Shown here: one piece after another, positions 1 through 7,235 of the stretch
Position numbering within the stretch: position 1 is the first letter of the stretch
How the letters are laid out: the number at the start of each line of letters is the position of its first letter
Assembly (NCBI GenBank): GCA_900315455.1
Contig: OMZE01000012.1
Span: 62,001-126,000 of the forward strand
DNA length: 64,000 nt
DNA from: an uncultured Prevotellaceae bacterium
GTDB taxonomy: Bacteria; Bacteroidota; Bacteroidia; Bacteroidales; Bacteroidaceae
Reading direction: 5' to 3'
Notes under the pieces: generated by a model
Databases searched by the model: none
Told to the model about the DNA's origin: nothing
Seen by the model: only the letters and a program-made list of their open reading frames with translations
Program-made: the position numbers and the translations under genes

Positions 1-2
1 GT

Positions 3-722
3 TTCGACTACCCTCCAGGTAGCCCTGCCATCAACAAGGTGCCACGGCAGATGCTCACCGACAACCTGAGCACCTTCGGGGTGCCGCTGCGGGTGACCAT
101 CTCCGTGCCCAAAGGTGCCGAGACAGCCCTCCGCACGTTCAATCCACGCCTGGGCATCGAAGGTGGCATCAGCATCATCGGTGTCTCGGGCATCGTGAAG
201 CCGTTCTCCGAAGAAGCATTCATCGACAGCATACGCAAGTGCATGGAAGTGGCCAAGGCGAGCGGCTCGCCACGGGTGGTCATCAACAGCGGGGCAAAGA
301 GCGAGCGGTTTGTCAAAGCCATCTATCCTTCACTGCCACGACAAGCCTTCGTGGAATACGGCAACTACATTGGTGAGACACTGAAGATGGCCAAAGAACT
401 GGGAATAGCGCAAGTGACTATGGGAGTGATGCTGGGCAAGGCCGTGAAACTGGCCTCCGGCCAACTCGACACCCATAGCCGTCGGGGGACGATGGACAAG
501 GCATTCATCAAAAAGATGCTGGAAGAAGCGGGATGCCACGCCGACATCTCTCAACTCACCCTTGCCCGCGACCTGTGGAACATCATCCCTGCCGACAGAA
601 CAAAAAGATTCTGCCATGTGGTCATCAGCCATTGCCAACAACAATGCGCTTCCATCTTCGACAGCAATCGGCTCAAGATACTACTGATAGGGGAAAACGG
701 GGAAATATATGACGGGGAATAA
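3..722 (+). CDS. cbiD: Cobalt-precorrin-5B C1-methyltransferase CbiD (5' end outside the window)
   Basis: CbiD methylates C1 of cobalt-precorrin-5B in anaerobic cobalamin synthesis, in the cytoplasm. The reading frame is already open at base 3, so the start lies upstream. About 239 C-terminal residues are visible. They begin with a PPGSPAINKVPRQM segment, which matches the conserved proline-rich stretch of CbiD, and continue with a glycine-rich EGGISIIGVSGIVKPF segment and an LASGQLDTHSRRG segment. The first in-window start-like codon (GTG at 39) is internal to that conserved stretch and is not the true start. The gene ends 9 bases before the tail of a convergent FecCD permease gene. With the riboswitch-controlled transporter next door, the context is corrinoid metabolism. 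The family call is confident; fusion to another Cbi domain upstream cannot be judged. Confidence 0.88.
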   Translation, partial: FDYPPGSPAINKVPRQMLTDNLSTFGVPLRVTISVPKGAETALRTFNPRLGIEGGISIIGVSGIVKPFSEEAFIDSIRKCMEVAKASGSPRVVINSGAKSERFVKAIYPSLPRQAFVEYGNYIGETLKMAKELGIAQVTMGVMLGKAVKLASGQLDTHSRRGTMDKAFIKKMLEEAGCHADISQLTLARDLWNIIPADRTKRFCHVVISHCQQQCASIFDSNRLKILLIGENGEIYDGE

Positions 723-731
723 GAAAAAGCC

Positions 732-1766
732 TTATTCACGCACCTCATCCTTTCGCCTTCTGAACAGCACGCTCGCAATGACCGGCGCGCCGACAAGGGC
801 TGTCACTGAATTGACGGGCAAAGCCCCCTCAAAACCCGGCAGACGTGCCAGCAGATTGCAAACCAATGCCAGTGCCCCACCAACCAGCATCGTGCCCGGC
901 ATCAATACCCGGTGGTCGCTGGTGCGGTAGATGGCACGCGTAAGATGGGGCACTGCAAGGCCAATAAACATTATCGGGCCACAATAGGCAGTAACGATGG
1001 CCACAAGCACGCCCGAACTCAGGATGACCAACAGCCGCGACCGCTGTACGTTGAGACCTAAGTTACGGGCATAGGCCTCGCCCAGCAGCAACAGGTTCAT
1101 GGTTTTCACCAACAACATGCTCAACGGCAAGAGGATGACCATCAGCATGACGAAAAGCAACATCTGGTCGCCCGACACCCGGGCAAACGACCCCAGCCCC
1201 CACACCACATAAGCCTTGATATCCTCCTCGGCAGAGAAGAACTTCAGCACACCGATAATGGCATTGGCCAGATAGCCAATCATCACACCGATGATGAGCA
1301 ATGTGACATTGCCCTTCACTTTCTGTGAGATATAGGCTATCAGTCCCAGGATGGTCAACGAGCCGATAATGGCCGCCACCGACATCGCCACATCGCCCAA
1401 GTAACCCAGCCTGCTGAGCGCCACACCGCCCAGCGACCCCGACAGCAACACCACAAAGGCCACCCCCAACGAAGCACCGTTGGAGATGCCCAGCACCGAA
1501 GGCCCTGCCAGCGGGTTATGGAAGACGGTCTGCATCTGAAGGCCACTCACTGCCAGTCCGGCACCCGCCACCAACGCAGTGAGGGCTTGTGGCACGCGCG
1601 AACTGAGCACGATGTTTCTCCATATCTCGTTCTCGCCACCATTGCCGAGCAATATCCTGCAGATATCAGCCACAGGGATGCGCACCGTGCCAAGCAACAG
1701 GTTGAGCACAAACAGCAGCACGATGGCGAGCACCAGGAAGAGGGTCAGCGTGAGGTTTTTTCTCAT
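732..1766 (-). CDS. FecCD/BtuC-family ABC transporter permease
   Basis: This 344-residue inner-membrane permease would form the channel of an ABC importer for cobalamin or an iron-siderophore. It is hydrophobic throughout, with about ten predicted membrane segments. It carries the family's GLQMQTVFHNPLAGPSVLGIS-type segment near residues 75-95, an LRxPR-like SRVPQALTAL segment, and a C-terminal GPIMFIGLAVPHLTR segment. Its start codon lies 4 bases after the stop of the upstream binding-protein gene, so the two are probably co-transcribed behind the cobalamin riboswitch. That makes corrinoid the likeliest substrate. The ATPase subunit is not in the window. Confidence 0.88.
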   Translation of the reverse strand: MRKNLTLTLFLVLAIVLLFVLNLLLGTVRIPVADICRILLGNGGENEIWRNIVLSSRVPQALTALVAGAGLAVSGLQMQTVFHNPLAGPSVLGISNGASLGVAFVVLLSGSLGGVALSRLGYLGDVAMSVAAIIGSLTILGLIAYISQKVKGNVTLLIIGVMIGYLANAIIGVLKFFSAEEDIKAYVVWGLGSFARVSGDQMLLFVMLMVILLPLSMLLVKTMNLLLLGEAYARNLGLNVQRSRLLVILSSGVLVAIVTAYCGPIMFIGLAVPHLTRAIYRTSDHRVLMPGTMLVGGALALVCNLLARLPGFEGALPVNSVTALVGAPVIASVLFRRRKDEVRE

Positions 1767-1770
1767 CGGC

Positions 1771-2919
1771 TTATTTCAGCAAATGGTAGAATGTGGGCTG
1801 ATAGTCGGCGGGCATCAGTTCCGGATGGAAGATAGTCACGAGGTCGGCCAGCACCACGTCGGGACTGACAGGTGAAGTTTCGTAATATGGTGTTTTCTTC
1901 ATGTTGCAGTAGATGACATGATGGTCCTTGAAAGCCTTGAACAAGGCATTGCGCGGCTCCGACGCCTTCAGCGCATCATAGGAGAAATCACCTGGAAAAC
2001 TATTCAGTATACGCCAATAGTCGGCATTTGCCGCCGTGGCATACATCTTCTCATACTCGATGGGAACGCCGCCGGTGTTATTGTCTTTCATCACATATTC
2101 GGCTCCCGCGTCACGGAAAATCTGGGCGAGGTGGTTCTTCCCTCCCACAGCATACCAGTTGCCGCCATGCATCTCTCCACTGAATACCGTGGGACGCTCC
2201 TTGGTGGCTGCCACCTTCTGTTTCAGTTCAAGGTAACGCTGCTCTATCTCTGCGAAAAGTTTGTCGGCCTCCTTCTCCTTGCCGATGAACATAGCCACAT
2301 ATTTGATCCACTCTGCCTGCCCCAATGGGTCGAGTTCCTTGTATCCCAAATGGGGGATGAGGGTGATGCCCGTCTCCTGAATGACATCATACCCTCCACG
2401 CTTGAAGGGAGAGATGAAAATCACCTGGGGATTGGCGGCAAGAATCAGTTCGGGGTCGAAATCACCTTCCATTCCTATCTTCACGATCCCCCCTTCCTTC
2501 ACGCGGCGGAGGATATCCTTATTAAACAGGTTTTTGGTTCCGGTGATACCCTTCACCACATCATGGGCATTCAGCGCGGTGAAGTTCGACAGTTGCAGCA
2601 TGGTCATCACGATAGTGCGGTCGATGGGCACACGCACCTCGGTATAGCCCTCGGGAAGAGTGGCCTTCACATTCTTCGGCACCAAGGCGAAATGATAAGT
2701 GGCGGGCATGCGGTCTTTGTCTTTCTGGGGGTCGGCCACATCCACGAGTCTCACCCCGTCGGGCATCGTCTTCACCGTATACCCCTTGGCATAACGGGGA
2801 CCACCCACAGAGTCGGCACTCACGTCACTGCTACCACCCGACGGTGTATGCTGCCGGCATGAGCAACATACGAGCACGGCTGCGCATATCGCGCAGAACG
2901 TCATCATCTTTTCCTTCAT
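1771..2919 (-). CDS. BtuF/FhuD-like ABC substrate-binding lipoprotein
   Basis: A 382-residue periplasmic binding protein for a metal chelate, most likely cobalamin. The N-terminus is a short lipoprotein signal with cysteines at about residues 18, 19 and 21, so the mature protein is probably lipid-anchored. The core has the class III binding-protein look: a segment placing DPELILAANPQVIFISP after an N-terminal lobe, then a helical linker rich in Lys and Glu, then an AEYVMKDNN-containing second lobe. It is the first gene after a cobalamin riboswitch on the same strand and is followed by the permease. Substrate assignment rests on that riboswitch, not on binding residues. Confidence 0.85.
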   Translation of the reverse strand: MKEKMMTFCAICAAVLVCCSCRQHTPSGGSSDVSADSVGGPRYAKGYTVKTMPDGVRLVDVADPQKDKDRMPATYHFALVPKNVKATLPEGYTEVRVPIDRTIVMTMLQLSNFTALNAHDVVKGITGTKNLFNKDILRRVKEGGIVKIGMEGDFDPELILAANPQVIFISPFKRGGYDVIQETGITLIPHLGYKELDPLGQAEWIKYVAMFIGKEKEADKLFAEIEQRYLELKQKVAATKERPTVFSGEMHGGNWYAVGGKNHLAQIFRDAGAEYVMKDNNTGGVPIEYEKMYATAANADYWRILNSFPGDFSYDALKASEPRNALFKAFKDHHVIYCNMKKTPYYETSPVSPDVVLADLVTIFHPELMPADYQPTFYHLLK

Positions 2920-2979
2920 CTTGACAATTGTTGCGCCTGCGCCCTTACACCGAGAACACAGGCATGGTTAATCAATAGC

Positions 2980-3155
2980 AGAGGCAGGTCTTCTGACTCC
3001 GACCCTACCCCCAAGCGCCTTCCCGCCTGCATCCGACAGGCAGTGGCCTATTGGCTTGGGAGCCATAAAAGGGTCATACAGCTGCGGGACAGTCGGGGAG
3101 TCTCACCCCGTTCCCTTTTCATCGCGCACGGCGAACCTCTGTGTTACAGCCGACA
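2980..3155 (-). promoter_or_regulatory. Cobalamin (AdoCbl) riboswitch
   Basis: Read on the minus strand, this leader contains the hallmarks of the cobalamin aptamer: a 5' paired element near 3131-3152, a B12-box core GCCACTG near 3040, a conserved GGTGAGACTCCCCGACTG-type segment near 3090-3110, and the closing AGTCAGAAGACCTGCC segment ending near 2983. It lies about 60 bases upstream of the BtuF-like gene. High corrinoid should repress that gene and the downstream permease. The boundaries are approximate. Confidence 0.93.
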
Positions 3156-3291
3156 AAAATAGGAAAAAACCTTGAATTATCAGCCTTTTGGTCGATGTTT
3201 TTAACATCCCCGGCAAATAATTGAGGCACGACAATGAAATGTAATGTGTATTTTTTGTTGTCAATCATCCCCGTTATCCCTACTTTTTTGC

Positions 3292-3299
3292 TATCTTTG
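3292..3299 (+). promoter_or_regulatory. Promoter -7 element TATCTTTG
   Basis: The octamer matches the Bacteroidetes consensus TAnnTTTG and lies 27 bases before the chosen Nudix start at 3327. A convincing -33 TTTG at standard spacing was not seen. The site supports the downstream ATG over the longer reading frame that begins at 3234, because the longer protein would start upstream of the promoter. Confidence 0.55.
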
Positions 3300-3326
3300 T
3301 GGCATATTTGCAAATGTACTACCATT

Positions 3327-3764
3327 ATGCCATACACATACAAATATCCCAGGCCTGCCGTCACCGCCGACTGTATAGTGATTACTTCCGAGGAAGAGCC
3401 GCGAGTGCTGCTCATCGAGCGTGGCGAAGAGCCATTCAAAGGATGCTGGGCCATCCCTGGCGGATTCCTCAATATGGATGAGACAACGGAGCAATGTGCC
3501 ATACGGGAGTTGGAAGAGGAAACCGGACTGAAGATAGACAAGGCAAACCAGATTGGGGCCTACTGCAAGGTAGACCGCGACCCACGAGGGCGCACCATAT
3601 CCGTGGCATACCTCGCCATTGTGGAACGGCCGTTGGAGGTAAGCGGACAGGATGATGCCGCCAAGGCGAAATGGTTTCCTGTCAACGCCCTTCCCCCACT
3701 TGCTTTCGACCATGATGAAATCATGGCCGACGCCATGGCAAAATACGACCAACTAAAACCCTGA
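3327..3764 (+). CDS. Nudix hydrolase
   Basis: A 145-residue cytoplasmic Nudix enzyme that would hydrolyse a nucleoside diphosphate linked to another moiety. It has a perfect Nudix box, G-x5-E-x7-RELEEETGL, starting at the Gly-Gly-Phe after WAIPGG. The N-terminal PAVTADCIVI strand is typical of the ADP-ribose or NrtR-like small Nudix group. The ATG at 3327 is preferred because it follows the -7 promoter element, and the 31 upstream codons are hydrophobic and atypical. The AEC transporter gene starts within a few bases of its stop, so the two are probably co-transcribed. The substrate cannot be assigned. Confidence 0.9.
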   Translation: MPYTYKYPRPAVTADCIVITSEEEPRVLLIERGEEPFKGCWAIPGGFLNMDETTEQCAIRELEEETGLKIDKANQIGAYCKVDRDPRGRTISVAYLAIVERPLEVSGQDDAAKAKWFPVNALPPLAFDHDEIMADAMAKYDQLKP

Positions 3765-3766
3765 AT

Positions 3767-4681
3767 TTGGCGAACATCAACATCATGCTGATACTCCTTG
3801 CCATCGTCATCGTGGGCTACGTGGCGGGCAAGTTGAAGTATATGGGAGGTGACTTCGACCGTCGCCTCTCCAACATCATCATCGACATCACCTGTCCTGC
3901 CCTTATCCTGTCGTCGACAATGGGAGGGAAACTGCCCGACCGCAGCCTCATCCTGCCACTGCTGGGCATCAGCCTGCTTACGTATGTGTTGCTGGCCATC
4001 GCTGCATGGACGCTCCCGCGGTGGCTGACCAAGAAAAGCGAAGACCGAGGAACGGTGGGGTTTGCGCTGATGTTCGGCAACGTGGGGTTTATCGGCTACC
4101 CTATCGTTGGCGCTATCTTCGGGCACGAGGCGGTGTTCTATGCCGCCATCCTCAACGTGGTAAACACTCTCTCGGTCTTTACCGCCGGCGTGATGCTGGT
4201 GAACGGAGAGAAACAACGGATGGCATTTCAGTCGAAGATACTGGTAAGCACGCCGATGATATCGGCATATCTCGCCATCCTGATTGTGGCGCTGGGCATC
4301 GACAATATCCCCTCTGTCATCAGCCAGCCCATCACAATGATAGGCGGAATCACTGTGCCGGGGGCATTGCTGATCATTGGTTCGTCGATGTCGAGGCTGT
4401 CGTGGCGGATGATGCTCGGTTCGGGAGTGGTGTATGTCACCACCGCTTTCCGCCTGCTCATCCTGCCGTTGCTGTTGTATATTATCTTCCGTGCCATGGG
4501 TTTCGACTCTCTCGTCGTCAACATCAACACGCTGGTCATCGCTATGCCCGTGGCCACCTACGGCACCATTCTCTGTCTGAGGTATGGTCGCGACACCGCG
4601 CTCATCACTGAAATCACCTTCATCAGCACGCTGCTCTCCGTGCTCACTATCCCCCTTGTGGCTCAGTTGCTCTTGGGATAG
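3767..4681 (+). CDS. AEC (auxin efflux carrier) family transporter
   Basis: A 304-residue inner-membrane protein with about ten hydrophobic segments and the family features of an N-terminal half ending in DITCPALILSS and a central VGFIGYPIVGAIFG segment. AEC proteins export or import small organic anions such as malate or malonate; the substrate here is unknown. The frame starts with TTG at 3767, 2 bases after the Nudix stop; an ATG at 3785 would remove six residues in front of the first helix. Both are possible. The downstream HD gene lies close behind, so a Nudix-AEC-HD operon is likely. Confidence 0.85.
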   Translation: MANINIMLILLAIVIVGYVAGKLKYMGGDFDRRLSNIIIDITCPALILSSTMGGKLPDRSLILPLLGISLLTYVLLAIAAWTLPRWLTKKSEDRGTVGFALMFGNVGFIGYPIVGAIFGHEAVFYAAILNVVNTLSVFTAGVMLVNGEKQRMAFQSKILVSTPMISAYLAILIVALGIDNIPSVISQPITMIGGITVPGALLIIGSSMSRLSWRMMLGSGVVYVTTAFRLLILPLLLYIIFRAMGFDSLVVNINTLVIAMPVATYGTILCLRYGRDTALITEITFISTLLSVLTIPLVAQLLLG

Positions 4682-4719
4682 GAATGGCGGTATTTATTGA
4701 CCATAAATACTTTATATAT

Positions 4720-5325
4720 ATGCCTGAAAAGAAAAACAACCCTCACATCGGCCTTTGGACTCCTGCCGTCTATGCTGCTGCCCATGTGGCCCAAAAACTC
4801 CATCTTGGTCAATACGACAAGGGTGGCAACGACTACTTCACCTCACACTTGCTGAAAGTCGGTAGTGCTGGTGAAACGTGGAAACAGCAAGTCGTCGGCT
4901 TCCTCCATGATGCGGAGGAAGACACCCATCATGATGTTGACACCGTGCTGCGCATGGTCAAGCAACTGCTTCAGAAATGGAGTGAACACCCTGAAGACAA
5001 GTCGTGGATGGACATATTTAAGGGTCATGATATACCACCCTGTTCCGACGACGCCATCGTCTTCCCTACTGACGACGACTGGAAGGAAATAGCCGACGCC
5101 CTTCGTTTTCTCAACCACCATACAGAACCTGTGCGTGAGAAATATATCCAACGATTCGGCGGCAACATCCTGGCTTTACACGTCAAGATGAAGGATATGG
5201 AAAACAACATGGACATCTCAAGAATATCCCATCCAACCGCCAAGGACTATGACCGACTGGAGAGATACAAAGTGGAGTACGAGATGCTGAAAAAGATGCT
5301 GTCTGAATATGAGGGAAAAGAATAA
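4720..5325 (+). CDS. HD-domain metal-dependent phosphohydrolase-like protein
   Basis: A 201-residue cytoplasmic protein with an HD-like arrangement resembling the hydrolase half of RelA/SpoT-type proteins: an early AHVAQKLHLGQYDKGG segment, then H in FTSHLLKVG, then the HD pair in GFLHDAEEDTHHD, and a late VKMKDMENNMD that matches the usual KLADRLDNM position. It may hydrolyse a nucleotide or a (p)ppGpp-like alarmone, but no synthetase domain is present. An in-frame ATG exists at 4684. I chose 4720 because the twelve intervening codons are A/T-rich and look like leader sequence. It follows the AEC gene closely. Confidence 0.6.
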   Translation: MPEKKNNPHIGLWTPAVYAAAHVAQKLHLGQYDKGGNDYFTSHLLKVGSAGETWKQQVVGFLHDAEEDTHHDVDTVLRMVKQLLQKWSEHPEDKSWMDIFKGHDIPPCSDDAIVFPTDDDWKEIADALRFLNHHTEPVREKYIQRFGGNILALHVKMKDMENNMDISRISHPTAKDYDRLERYKVEYEMLKKMLSEYEGKE

Positions 5326-5380
5326 ACCTCATTAGCCTTCTTGGAATCTTCTAATGGGGAAATGACAAGAAAAAGAAAGT

Positions 5381-5572
5381 TTTTCTCTCGCTTGTGCCAC
5401 GATTTGCCTGCGGCGAATCGTCTGGCACTCGGAAAAAGTCCGAAAAATGGGATTTTTCGACATTTTTCTCTCGCTTGTGCCACGATTTGCCTGCGGCGAA
5501 TCGTCTGGCGCTCGGAAAAAGTCTGAAAAATAGGATTTTTCGACATTTTTCCCTCGCTTGTACCACGATTTG
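5381..5572 (+). repeat. Tandem array, 83-bp unit, three copies (third truncated)
   Basis: Copies start at 5381, 5464 and 5547, giving an exact 83-base period. The first two differ at only a few bases; the third diverges after its CGATTTG. Each full copy carries a 9-bp hairpin (CGATTTGCC-TGC-GGCGAATCG, with one G-T pair) followed by a CTCGGAAAAAG motif. The array occupies most of the 404 bases between the HD gene and the first DUF262 gene. The remainder (5576-5729) is A/T-rich, with a TAGTTTTG promoter-like octamer at 5587-5594. A diverged relative of the unit forms the array at 51.7-51.96 kb. Confidence 0.9.
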
Positions 5573-5729
5573 GGACAACATTGATGTAGTTTTGCAGCAA
5601 AACAAATAAGTCATGATAAGAGCAATTATTTCTGATTTTGTTGTTAGTCGTTGGGATTTTAACTCCACGAATGGCAATACCTTTGTACCTAAATTAGGAA
5701 AGTTTGGAAAAATCTAAAATATAAACTAT

Positions 5730-7235
5730 ATGGATAATTTGACATTATCAATAACTACTATAGGTGATTTGCTCCTCCGCCAAACCATAACTAATGGCGA
5801 GGAACCAATCAAGGACGTAAGTCTATGTGTACCTATTTATCAGCGTCCCTACAAATGGACCGCTCGTAATGCTATACAATTACTTGATGACATTATTGAT
5901 GCCAAGAATAGCAATAAGGAAAGATACAGAGTCGGTACACTTATCCTTCACAAACCAAAGGACAAGGAACAATATGATATTGTTGATGGCCAGCAACGTA
6001 CTATCACATTCTCGCTTCTTTTAACAGCATTAGGAGAAGAAGGTATAAAGTTCCTACAACAGAAGATATATAATAATAAGTATAACAACCATAACCTTGC
6101 CAACAATTATAATGCACTTTACCGAAGGGTTGGTTTAAAGTCGGAAGGAAGCGAGTGGGCGATAGAACACCAACGAGAGATGGAACGTCTTAAAGAATAT
6201 GTTGAGAATAGGTGCGAGTTGATAGTTGTTATAACATCCGACGTGTCGGAAGCATTCCAGTTCTTTGATTCCCAAAATGCACGTGGAAAGGCCCTTTATC
6301 CTCATGATTTGTTGAAAGCATACCATCTTCGCGAAATGAACGACATTAGCGAGGATGAGACAGAAAAGATAGTAAAGGGTTGGGAACAGGTATCACAAAG
6401 AGGTTTGGCTGATTTCTTTGGTAATTACCTATATCGTATCAAAGAATGGGTAAATGGCAATAAGGCTAATGTCTTGAACGAGCATAACATCCATATTTTT
6501 AAAGGTATTACACGTTCTGCAAGAACGCCATATGCACAATTCTATAAGAGTGCCTATTGCTATGCAGATATGGTCAACTCCTCTGCTATGCCATTTGTTT
6601 CGGGGACACGGAATGTAAATGCGTTCCAATTGAACACTCCAATAATAGCAGGAAAACCTTTTTTTGAATATACAAGACACTATTATAATATACTAAAGGA
6701 TATCCAGAACAACAATAAGTATGAGGGGTTCTATATCAATGACAATATAATAGTTAAAACATTGGATCGACATTTCAAGAAAGGAAAAGGTAATGGTATA
6801 ACACGACTTCTGTTTGACACTTCAGTTCTACTTTATGTTGATAGATTCTGCCCAGAAACATACCCGACAAAAGAAGATCTGGAACAGTTTGAGCAATTTG
6901 TCGTATACGCATTTATTTGGGCATATTCATTAAGAGCTCAATACACTAACCTCGGTTGGCTTTCTGCACAGAATTACATTATGGGATGGAGTGATAAGAT
7001 CAATACATTCAATATGTACCAACTGATTTCTAAACAAGATACCCCCACCTCATTATTGAGTACTTTGGCTGATAAACTCAGCCCTCTGTCAAATGGTGAC
7101 ATTAAAGATGGCAGGGCGCAGGAATGCTACGAGTATAGTGGCAATGGCAAAAAATTAGAGAAATTAAAGGATGAGAAAGATGGTGTATATGAAAACTATC
7201 TGTATTTTTTCCAAGCAAATGGTTTCTATAAATAA
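5730..7235 (+). CDS. DUF262 (GmrS-like) protein
   Basis: A 501-residue cytoplasmic protein. DUF262 is the ParB/sulfiredoxin-like nucleotide-binding domain of GmrSD, BrxU and SspE restriction factors. The two signature motifs are present: YQRPYKW at residues 37-43 and DGQQR at 86-90, with a VGTLILH strand between them. The rest is helical, and I see no DUF1524 His-x-x-Pro motif, so this copy appears to be a regulator or NTP sensor without its own nuclease. Its stop codon is followed directly by the start of a second DUF262 gene. The DNA is visibly richer in A/T than the flanking genes, which suggests horizontal acquisition. Confidence 0.85.
   Translation: MDNLTLSITTIGDLLLRQTITNGEEPIKDVSLCVPIYQRPYKWTARNAIQLLDDIIDAKNSNKERYRVGTLILHKPKDKEQYDIVDGQQRTITFSLLLTALGEEGIKFLQQKIYNNKYNNHNLANNYNALYRRVGLKSEGSEWAIEHQREMERLKEYVENRCELIVVITSDVSEAFQFFDSQNARGKALYPHDLLKAYHLREMNDISEDETEKIVKGWEQVSQRGLADFFGNYLYRIKEWVNGNKANVLNEHNIHIFKGITRSARTPYAQFYKSAYCYADMVNSSAMPFVSGTRNVNAFQLNTPIIAGKPFFEYTRHYYNILKDIQNNNKYEGFYINDNIIVKTLDRHFKKGKGNGITRLLFDTSVLLYVDRFCPETYPTKEDLEQFEQFVVYAFIWAYSLRAQYTNLGWLSAQNYIMGWSDKINTFNMYQLISKQDTPTSLLSTLADKLSPLSNGDIKDGRAQECYEYSGNGKKLEKLKDEKDGVYENYLYFFQANGFYK

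Noticed and set aside
3119-3541. A minus-strand frame overlapping the Nudix gene and riboswitch.
   Set aside because: It runs through the structured leader and opposite the Nudix box; it is not a gene.
5247-5677. Several short frames within the 83-bp repeat array.
   Set aside because: They are created by the repeat period; sequences such as HKREKNVEKSHF recur in different frames and are not conserved protein.
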